Virus record (IMG/VR): IMGVR_UViG_3300032156_002407
Coordinates: 1 to 35,069 of that record
DNA: 35,069 nt
Direction: 5' to 3' (one strand)
From: a virus
Positions 22,647-27,428 of this stretch are shown here, piece after piece. Positions within the stretch are counted from its first letter, which is position 1; each line of letters begins with the position of its first letter. Position numbers and translations under genes: made by a program. The notes beneath the pieces are model-generated. The model had not been told where the DNA came from, did not search any database, and saw only the letters and a program-made list of their open reading frames with translations.

Positions 22647-22959
22647 TCAGCAGAAGACCACGATAAGAGCAAATATTATCAAACTTTTAAAGGAGGACGA
22701 ACGCTGCAGGAACGATGATAAATGGTTAATTTTTAGATACGTTAGAGAGGTACAGGGAATAGACCTCTACATACCGTTCGATGACTTTAAAAGAATGATA
22801 CCCTTTGAAAGTGTTAGAAGAATAAGGGCCCTAATTCAGAACACGGAGAAAAAGTTTTTGCCAACAGACGCGGAGATTAGAAAGCGCAGACTAATAAACG
22901 ATGAAGAATGGCGTCAATGGTTAGCACAAGCTAAGGAGCTGTACGGATTAAAATGTTAG
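22618..22959 (+). CDS. Conserved-looking early protein of unknown function
   Basis: The 113-residue protein starts inside the previous gene (29-base overlap). The core, LKEDERCRNDDKWLIFRYV, then FESVRRIRALIQNTEKKFLP and TDAEIRKRRLINDEEWRQWL, resembles a small helical protein that I have seen in phage early regions without a known function. Many Arg and Lys suggest nucleic-acid contact. Confidence 0.5.
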   Translation: MDSTKPSASDQQKTTIRANIIKLLKEDERCRNDDKWLIFRYVREVQGIDLYIPFDDFKRMIPFESVRRIRALIQNTEKKFLPTDAEIRKRRLINDEEWRQWLAQAKELYGLKC

Positions 22960-23066
22960 GCTTTAAAATTTATAATACAATGAGAAATAAAGCAATAAAG
23001 TTAGTAGTATGGCTTTGTTTAGAATTTGACATAGAGATAGACGACATCAAAGACAAAATAAAATAA
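22953..23066 (+). CDS. Small protein (37 aa), tentative
   Basis: A short frame overlaps the previous stop by 7 bases and ends right where the structured RNA begins. It encodes MLGFKIYNTMRNKAIKLVVW and a short acidic helix. An internal ATG (22980) is also possible. A TATA-like AATTTATAAT lies at about 22967, so this stretch may instead be a promoter for what follows. Confidence 0.35.
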   Translation: MLGFKIYNTMRNKAIKLVVWLCLEFDIEIDDIKDKIK

Positions 23067-23136
23067 CTCGAAACAGCAGTAGGCCGGAAGGCCGCGTCTA
23101 GGATTCGCACCTAGCCTTTCCTGGAGCTGCTGCGAG
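23067..23136 (+). ncRNA. Structured RNA, three-way-junction fold, unknown class
   Basis: CTCG-AAA-CAGCAG (23067-23079) pairs with CTGCTGCGAG (23127-23136), leaving an AAA bulge. Inside are GGCC-GGAA-GGCC, a hairpin with a GNRA tetraloop, and CTAGG-ATTCGCA-CCTAG. The GNRA loop exists only on the + strand. The element lies 13 bases before the ATG at 23150, so it may be a 5' leader control element. Loop bases TCGCA could pair with TGCGA at the 3' edge, offering an alternative fold. It does not match a tRNA or any riboswitch that I know. Confidence 0.6.
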
Positions 23137-23149
23137 TAATGGTGAGAAA

Positions 23150-23452
23150 ATGAAAAAATTTGATTATAACATAGAATTAAAGAATATGCAACGCGACAAG
23201 CAACAATGGATTTCTTTAAACTGTTTTAAGAATTACGGTGACATGGCCAGCTCAGGTACAGCAGTAAAAACTCAGAAAAAGGCCTTTGATATGATCTTAA
23301 ACTGGTTCAGGCCGCAGTTCAAAACAGACTATAGAGATTTATGCAAGCATAGAATACCCACTTTAAAAAATACTAACCTGGTTAACACAACAAAATTCAA
23401 ATCAATAACTCTAGAATATATTTTTAAGGCAATAGAAGGCGAGCAACAATGA
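23150..23452 (+). CDS. Basic early protein behind the structured RNA
   Basis: It has 100 residues with GGTGAG just before the ATG. Helical and basic, it contains KQQWISLNCFKNYGDMASSG, KKAFDMILNWFRPQFKTDY and a C-terminal helix. No family is recognised. The unusual structured leader suggests its translation is controlled. The stop overlaps the next ATG by 4 bases. Confidence 0.5.
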   Translation: MKKFDYNIELKNMQRDKQQWISLNCFKNYGDMASSGTAVKTQKKAFDMILNWFRPQFKTDYRDLCKHRIPTLKNTNLVNTTKFKSITLEYIFKAIEGEQQ

Positions 23453-23979
23453 GCATACTATACCAGGTAGATAAAAGCCAGGGATTTCATAAGCAAGGAT
23501 GTTTAAGATTCCATGCCGAGAGTCTGGCGCATAGAAAAGCTAAATATGATAAGTGCTGCGAACTGTTTGAAATGGGCCATAAGTTCGGAACTGAAATAAA
23601 ACTAGAGAACGGAGATTTTGTAGACGTTGTAGATTTTGAAACTGGTGAGTGCTGGGAATTTGAGACTGATCCTAAAATAGATAAACAACGTGGCGAGCGC
23701 GTGCAGATAATAGACGAGCAGGAACTTTACAAAAAGGCCCTGGAGTTTTGGGGATTAAATCCGCAGCTGGACATGGCAATAGAAGAAATGTCTGAGTTGA
23801 CAAAAGAGATATGTAAATACAAAAGACGCGGCAGCACTTATAATTTTGAATACATGGCTAACGAAATAGTTGACGTGGAGTTGATGTTAGAGCAACTTAA
23901 GTTTATTTTTAACTTGAACCATAGAGTAAAAGAAATAAGATTAGAAAAACTAGAAAAATTAAGAGGTATGTTAAAATGA
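23449..23979 (+). CDS. MazG-like pyrophosphatase domain fused to a nuclease-like N-terminal domain
   Basis: Residues 105-155 carry the MazG metal site: EEMSE (E112, E113, E116) and NEIVD (E139, D142). This is the EExxE...ExxD pattern of all-alpha NTP pyrophosphatases, which hydrolyse nucleoside triphosphates to monophosphates. Residues 20-75 (HAESLAHRKAKYDKCCELF, TEIKLENGDFVDVVDFETGE, WEFETD) resemble a PD-(D/E)xK nuclease-type fold with D59/D62/E70/E72 as possible acidic residues. The combination suggests a nucleotide-pool or alarmone enzyme with DNA or RNA targeting. The first half is less certain than the second. Confidence 0.72.
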   Translation: MSILYQVDKSQGFHKQGCLRFHAESLAHRKAKYDKCCELFEMGHKFGTEIKLENGDFVDVVDFETGECWEFETDPKIDKQRGERVQIIDEQELYKKALEFWGLNPQLDMAIEEMSELTKEICKYKRRGSTYNFEYMANEIVDVELMLEQLKFIFNLNHRVKEIRLEKLEKLRGMLK

Positions 23980-24257
23980 ACAAACCTATACATATATTCG
24001 TTATGATAACAGTAACGAATCGGGGAGCAAAAGAAATAAAGCCTAATGTGGCTTACAGAATAACTCAAGAAGTGGGATTATTTACTGCATCTGCAGTTTT
24101 TAAATTCTATACACGCAGAGTTAGAAAGGATGGATTAATAACATTGTTTGGAAAAAGTTGTGCTGCAAAAGAAGTTATAATATTTCCTAGAGTTCACGTG
24201 TGGAGTTATGAAGATTTAACTAAAAGTGAGAAACAATGTCTTATGCACCGCAAGTAA
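23976..24257 (+). CDS. Small basic beta-rich protein
   Basis: The ATG overlaps the MazG-like stop (ATGA). The 93-residue protein has strands IHIFVMITVTNRGA, VAYRITQEVGLFTASAVFKF and a C-terminal acidic helix. No motif is diagnostic. It could be a small OB or SH3-like protein. Confidence 0.45.
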   Translation: MNKPIHIFVMITVTNRGAKEIKPNVAYRITQEVGLFTASAVFKFYTRRVRKDGLITLFGKSCAAKEVIIFPRVHVWSYEDLTKSEKQCLMHRK

Positions 24258-24394
24258 GAAGAGTTTATGTTAAGTGCCCTAATTGCATCAATGGGCCGCA
24301 GGCCTGCAGTCCAACACAAAAGACCAGGCTATGCGCGTTCTGCGGCAGTAAGATAGACGTCAAAAGTCACATAGTAAAAAAAGATGTATACTAA
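24236..24394 (+). CDS. Small zinc-ribbon protein (52 aa)
   Basis: The frame starts 22 bases inside the previous gene with GTGAG upstream. Metal ligands are CPNC and CAFCG with an extra C between them, in a Lys/Arg-rich chain that ends KSHIVKKDVY. The protein is probably nucleic-acid-binding or a protein-contact module. It ends 9 bases before the first repeat-bounded cassette. Confidence 0.55.
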   Translation: MSYAPQVRRVYVKCPNCINGPQACSPTQKTRLCAFCGSKIDVKSHIVKKDVY

Positions 24395-24403
24395 TGACAT
24401 ACT

Positions 24404-24429
24404 CACACAACCTAAAGGATGTGGTATCT
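24404..24429 (+). repeat. Repeat A, copy 1
   Basis: The 26-base sequence is identical to 25481-25506. It folds as CACA-a-CC / GG-a-TGTG with a TAAA loop. It lies just upstream of the cassette 1 start codon (ATG 24431). Confidence 0.85.
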
Positions 24430-24430
24430 T

Positions 24431-24754
24431 ATGATTAAAAACAGAGGATTTCAAGTAACAAAAGGAAAACCAACTATACCAGTAGTTCAGGCTGTAACAG
24501 ATTCAAAAGAAGAAGCAAAGTTCTATCTGTTCGGAGAATTAGAAACCAAGAAAATACTACCTATCGAGGAAGCTTGTGCTAAATGCATCTTTTGGAAAGG
24601 TAGGTTTGATAATATTAAAGCTTGTCAAAAATGTCAAGGCGGAGATGCAATAATTAGAGGATTTTCAACAGTTATATGTCCGGAACAATTCATAGAAGAA
24701 AGCCCACTTCCTCCCAAGCCTAAAGTCTTGGGTATCCGTGGTGAAAATTTATGA
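24431..24754 (+). CDS. Cassette 1 zinc-binding protein with repeat-encoded tail
   Basis: The 107-residue protein has a beta-rich start (FQVTKGKPTIPVVQAVTDS), then a Cys cluster (CAKCIFWKGRF, CQKCQGG, VIC) that likely binds zinc. It ends in PLPPKPKVLGIRGENL. This end is encoded by repeat B and recurs almost unchanged at the end of the cassette 2 protein. ATG 24431 follows repeat A by 1 base; an in-frame ATG at 24419 lies inside the repeat. The function is unknown. Confidence 0.6.
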   Translation: MIKNRGFQVTKGKPTIPVVQAVTDSKEEAKFYLFGELETKKILPIEEACAKCIFWKGRFDNIKACQKCQGGDAIIRGFSTVICPEQFIEESPLPPKPKVLGIRGENL

Positions 24755-24755
24755 A
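24703..24755 (+). repeat. Repeat B, copy 1
   Basis: It is 53 bases long and matches 25615-25667 at 52 positions. It contains the hairpin CCCAAG-CCTAAAGT-CTTGGG (24713-24732). It encodes the C-terminal tail and stop of the cassette 1 protein. Confidence 0.85.
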
Positions 24756-24769
24756 ATCGGTGATAAAGC

Positions 24770-25492
24770 ATGACTGAAGAGAAAATCAAACAAGAAAATT
24801 TAGAAAAATCCTTAGAGCAGTTTGAAAAGGAAAATCCAGCTATAAACAATCAAGCAATAACGGATTTTAGTGTCGGCTTCAGCCATGGCTGGAGAAGATG
24901 CCGGGAAGAATTTGAGAAAGTTGGAAAAGAACCATTCAATCAGATTATTGAAAGTGTGAAACAGCAAGAGCGATGGAAAATCCTAAACATTATAAGAGAA
25001 GTCCTATTTGATTATGGCTTGACTATAATAGAGTCAGACAGAATTTTAGATGATAAAGAATCATTCAGATTAGCCATAGAAGATATTGATGAAAAGGCGA
25101 AGAAAGATGGTTTTAGTGAAGGTTTTGTCGAAGCAAAAAGTTCAATCACAGGCATAATCAAGCAGAAGATTGATGAAAATATAAAGAAAATAACCAAAGA
25201 ATTAGAGCTTCAATTTGATTGTAAAAATCTCAAAATTACAGATAAAGATGATTTATGGAATGATATTTTCTGGAGTCAATATGTCATAGAAGCAGAATTA
25301 TCAAACACCAAAAAACTTGAAATATTGAATTGGATAATTGGTTATGAAGAATTGCAACAGCTTTTAGATGAATGTTCTTTGCCTACGGAAAAAAGTAATG
25401 CTCTCGGAAAGAAATTGCCTTGTGGTGAAGGAGAAAATTCTAATTCCGAAATAGACAAAGAAAATTCGTTAGATGAACTACACACAACCTAA
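24770..25492 (+). CDS. Coiled-coil-rich protein between the cassettes
   Basis: It has 240 residues, acidic and helical throughout (EEKIKQENLEKSLEQFEKEN, KIDENIKKITKELELQF). GGTGAT stands 6 bases before the ATG. Its stop codon lies inside repeat A copy 2 (last residues DELHTT), so insertion of that repeat may have truncated it. Occasional CGG and CGA Arg codons are unlike most virus genes here, and together with the flanking repeats this suggests a recent acquisition. No family is recognised. Confidence 0.55.
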   Translation: MTEEKIKQENLEKSLEQFEKENPAINNQAITDFSVGFSHGWRRCREEFEKVGKEPFNQIIESVKQQERWKILNIIREVLFDYGLTIIESDRILDDKESFRLAIEDIDEKAKKDGFSEGFVEAKSSITGIIKQKIDENIKKITKELELQFDCKNLKITDKDDLWNDIFWSQYVIEAELSNTKKLEILNWIIGYEELQQLLDECSLPTEKSNALGKKLPCGEGENSNSEIDKENSLDELHTT

Positions 25493-25506
25493 AGGATGTG
25501 GTATCT
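25481..25506 (+). repeat. Repeat A, copy 2
   Basis: It is identical over 26 bases to 24404-24429. It contains the stop codon of the 24770 gene and lies 1 base before ATG 25508. Confidence 0.85.
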
Positions 25507-25507
25507 A

Positions 25508-25666
25508 ATGAGATGTGATTATTGTAAAAAACATGGTTGGGCAGGTATATCAGTTAAAAACAATTATTTTTGTAATTGGAGTTGTTATAAAAAGTGGAAA
25601 CTTAAACAAGGTCTCCCACTTCCTCCCAAGCCTAAAGTCTTGGGTATCTGTGGTGAAAATTTATGA
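25508..25666 (+). CDS. Cassette 2 zinc-binding microprotein with repeat-encoded tail
   Basis: The 52 residues comprise a CDYC and FCNWSC metal site followed by a basic helix and the tail PLPPKPKVLGICGENL. The tail is the same as in the cassette 1 protein except for C in place of R. The frame fits exactly between repeats A and B and ends in an ATGA overlap with the next small frame. Its function is unknown. Confidence 0.55.
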   Translation: MRCDYCKKHGWAGISVKNNYFCNWSCYKKWKLKQGLPLPPKPKVLGICGENL

Positions 25667-25667
25667 A
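25615..25667 (+). repeat. Repeat B, copy 2
   Basis: It differs from copy 1 at one base (TATCT instead of TATCC), which changes the encoded Arg to Cys. It has the same CCCAAG/CTTGGG hairpin. Confidence 0.85.
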
Positions 25668-25782
25668 GAAAATAGAAAAGCTCATAAACAGAACTGACAA
25701 ACTTATAGCGGAGATCAGAACGGCCAACAATGAGGCCGATAAAATTGGAGGTAATAGAGATGTACGTAAAAGCAAAGTTTAA
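25663..25782 (+). CDS. Small helical protein (39 aa), tentative
   Basis: The frame begins within the end of repeat B copy 2 (ATGA overlap). It encodes a charged helix (KKIEKLINRTDKLIAEIRTA) and runs 23 bases into the next gene. It may be a true gene or the remnant of one displaced by the cassette. Confidence 0.4.
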   Translation: MKKIEKLINRTDKLIAEIRTANNEADKIGGNRDVRKSKV

Positions 25783-26119
25783 CCTGGATAAGATGGGATT
25801 TGTTTTTGAACCGGAAGCTATGAAGAACCTGGAAGTAATAGGCGTGCCGGTTATAGACGATTTTAAAACTAGAAAGCCGCTGGGATATATAACAGAAAGT
25901 AAGTTTGATGGTACTAACTGGAATGTGACAGCCATTGTAGAAAATAATTCTATATTAAGCGAGACAGAAATTTTAAATTTTTATCCTGGCGTGCATATTC
26001 AAGACATAGAAATTAGGGATAGAAAAAGTTTTGTTAAAAAATTCAAGCTGGTAGAGTTATCAGCAAAGAATAGATTAAAAGGGAGGATTGAGAAAGATGA
26101 GCGACCTATTAAAGTTTGA
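25760..26119 (+). CDS. Unknown early protein
   Basis: ATG 25760 is preceded by GGAGGTAA at 7 bases, so an in-frame ATG ten codons earlier is not used. The 119-residue protein has a strand-rich middle (PVIDDFKTRKPLGYITESKF, WNVTAIVENNSIL, FYPGVHIQDIEIRD). It ends in a basic stretch that overlaps the next gene by 23 bases. It may be a small beta-barrel. No family is recognised. Confidence 0.5.
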   Translation: MYVKAKFNLDKMGFVFEPEAMKNLEVIGVPVIDDFKTRKPLGYITESKFDGTNWNVTAIVENNSILSETEILNFYPGVHIQDIEIRDRKSFVKKFKLVELSAKNRLKGRIEKDERPIKV

Positions 26120-26507
26120 GGGAATATTGAAAGACGTAGAACCTAGAGTGACAGAAAATACAAACAGAGAATGGGCATTGATAACCTTTGAAGAAACAGA
26201 AGAAACATTCAGCACTTTTTCAAAGACACATATGGACAAACTTAAAGGCAACGAAGGCGAGAAGTTTACAGTGCAGTACAGAAAATCAAAAGACCTTAAG
26301 TGGAATAATTTAGTAAGTGTAAATCTCAGCGAAGAGATACCGCAGGCAGAAAACGTTGAGGCCAGGATACTAGCAAAGATGGATAATACAACAACAGAAA
26401 TGCAAGCAACAATAATCAGTATAGATCAAAAGATGGATAAAATAATAGACGGTAACAGCAAACTAATAGATTTACTGAACAGATATTTAGCAACAAAACC
26501 GGCTTAA
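26097..26507 (+). CDS. Putative OB-fold protein with C-terminal coiled coil
   Basis: ATG 26097 lies 10 bases after GGGAGG. Residues 1-80 have OB-like strands (LKFEGILKDVEPRVTEN, WALITFEETEETFSTF, GEKFTVQYRKSKDLKWN). Residues 90-130 are a coiled-coil segment (MQATIISIDQKMDKIIDGNS) that may oligomerise. This architecture is compatible with a replication-linked ssDNA-binding protein, but the evidence is pattern only. It ends the early block before the promoter at 26546. Confidence 0.5.
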   Translation: MSDLLKFEGILKDVEPRVTENTNREWALITFEETEETFSTFSKTHMDKLKGNEGEKFTVQYRKSKDLKWNNLVSVNLSEEIPQAENVEARILAKMDNTTTEMQATIISIDQKMDKIIDGNSKLIDLLNRYLATKPA

Positions 26508-26545
26508 GCTGTGCCCATTTCAGTATTTAAACCTATCGCAAAAGG

Positions 26546-26555
26546 TTTATAAATA
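26546..26555 (+). promoter_or_regulatory. Strong TATA-box promoter of the tRNA-like/ParB/radical SAM block
   Basis: TTTATAAATA, preceded by the purine-rich AAAAGG, is the best TATA match in the window. The start would be near 26578. About 110 bases of leader follow before the tRNA-like element. Confidence 0.7.
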
Positions 26556-26689
26556 ACTGGTTATTGACGAAAGAACGCAAATCTCAGTCGTTTGGTTAGG
26601 ATGAAACAGCCTTAGAAGCCTGGAAAAATAGAAAAAAATAGAAACATAAGCAAGAGAACATAATAAATATTAGAAATCCTGATGAGAAA

Positions 26690-26772
26690 CCGTGTTGTAG
26701 TTTAGCCAGGTCGAACATCCAGACGAATTGATCGCGTAGGGAAGGAAGCAGGTTCAAATCCTGCCAGCATGG
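26690..26772 (+). tRNA. tRNA-like element with non-standard anticodon arm
   Basis: CGTGTTG (26691-26697) pairs with CAGCATG (26765-26771) over 7 bp, two of them G-U. TA, then a D-arm follow (GTTT...GAAC, 26700-26716, loop AGCCAGGTC). The T-arm is GCAGG-TTCAAAT-CCTGC (26748-26764). D and T loops match archaeal tRNAs, and C1-G72 recalls archaeal tRNA-Tyr. The middle 31 bases do not form a normal 5-bp anticodon arm; the best fold is TCC-AG-ACG / CGT-AG-GGA with a 9-base loop. No anticodon can be assigned. It may be a tRNA mimic, a decayed tRNA, or an attachment-site remnant. Confidence 0.55.
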
Positions 26773-26792
26773 CTCATAATTGAGGTGATGTA

Positions 26793-27428
26793 GTGGAAGA
26801 GATGAGTATTGAAGATATGATAATTGCCGGTTACAATCCTAGAAAAATAAAAAAATCAGAACTAGACAAATTAAAGAACAGCATAAAAGAATTTGGATTT
26901 GTTGAACCGGTAGTAGTTAATTCTAACAAAGAGAGAAAAAATATTTTGATAGGAGGACACCAAAGAATCCTAGCTGCAAAGATGCTAGGAATAAAAGGTG
27001 TGCCGGTAGTATTTGTTGACCTAGACGAGGACAAGGAAAAGGCCCTTAACATTGCACTCAATAAAATTATGGGCGAGTGGGATGAAACTAAATTAGCGGT
27101 TCTGCTACAAGAAATAGAAAAAGATAATAAACTTCTAGTTAAGATAACTGGATTCGAAGCTGCAGAAATAAACAACTTAAGAATGTTTTTAAATAAGGAA
27201 TTTCAAAGGCCAGCATTCGAAGAAGTTATTGATCAGTTTAAAGTTGATCGCGGTAAGACAGAAAAAAATGAGAACTGGTTCTATATAGAATTTTATGGAG
27301 ACGAGAAGAAGTACAAAAAATTAGTAGCGCTTTTAAAACCACATATGAGAGGCAGATCACCGCACGAGATAGATGGTAACTTTTTTTATAAATTAGTAAC
27401 AAAAGGTAGTAAGAATGGCTCTAACTGA
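26793..27428 (+). CDS. ParB/Srx-fold protein
   Basis: The GTG start follows GAGGTGAT by 3 bases. Residues 10-120 are a clear ParB N-terminal (ParB/sulfiredoxin-fold) domain: NPRK at 15-18, LDKLKNSIKEFGFVEPVVV, then the conserved GGHQR at 54-58, and a helix-rich part (KALNIALNKIMGEWDETKL). The C-terminal 90 residues (NWFYIEFYGDEKKYKKLVAL) are beta-alpha and unfamiliar. In viruses such domains occur in partition proteins, nucleases, CTPases and partners of DNA-modifying enzymes. There is no parA or HTH domain here. The overlap with the radical SAM gene (14 bases) suggests a functional pair. Confidence 0.82.
   Translation: MEEMSIEDMIIAGYNPRKIKKSELDKLKNSIKEFGFVEPVVVNSNKERKNILIGGHQRILAAKMLGIKGVPVVFVDLDEDKEKALNIALNKIMGEWDETKLAVLLQEIEKDNKLLVKITGFEAAEINNLRMFLNKEFQRPAFEEVIDQFKVDRGKTEKNENWFYIEFYGDEKKYKKLVALLKPHMRGRSPHEIDGNFFYKLVTKGSKNGSN

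Larger units (their letters stand above)
24404..24755 (+). mobile_element. Repeat-bounded cassette 1 (hairpin-ended, IS200/IS605-like relic)
   Basis: The cassette starts with repeat A (24404-24429) and ends with repeat B (24703-24755). Both repeats are imperfect palindromes with CCTAAAG near the loop, and a second cassette at 25481 has the same two ends. Subterminal hairpins at unequal ends are typical of IS200/IS605-type elements moved by a Y1 transposase. No transposase or TnpB is present, so this would be a non-autonomous relic. The family assignment is inference. Confidence 0.55.
25481..25667 (+). mobile_element. Repeat-bounded cassette 2
   Basis: It has the same left end (repeat A, 25481-25506) and right end (repeat B, 25615-25667) as cassette 1, but only 187 bases long and with an unrelated middle. 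Two cassettes with constant ends and different contents point to mobility or to recombination within the repeats. Confidence 0.55.
26508..26792 (+). other. 285-bp non-coding region
   Basis: It contains the promoter at 26546 and the tRNA-like element at 26690-26772. Bases 26578-26689 between them hold no gene. They are A-rich with a few short possible stems, for example GCCTGG (near 26618) against CCAGGT in the D loop. A GAGGTGAT ribosome site (26782-26789) ends the region. Confidence 0.6.

Noticed and set aside
23067-23136. The reverse strand of the structured RNA looks like a tRNA T-arm (CTAGG-TGCGAAT-CCTAG).
   Set aside because: The second T-loop base is G instead of T, no acceptor stem follows at the right distance, and the GNRA tetraloop is formed only on the + strand.
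26678-26691. CCTGATGAGAAACC resembles the conserved core of a hammerhead ribozyme (CUGAUGA and GAAAC).
   Set aside because: There is no stem II between the two core parts and no paired cleavage site of the NUH type in the flanks. The match is probably chance in an A-rich leader. It also resembles a box C of C/D RNAs, but no suitable box D was found at the right distance.
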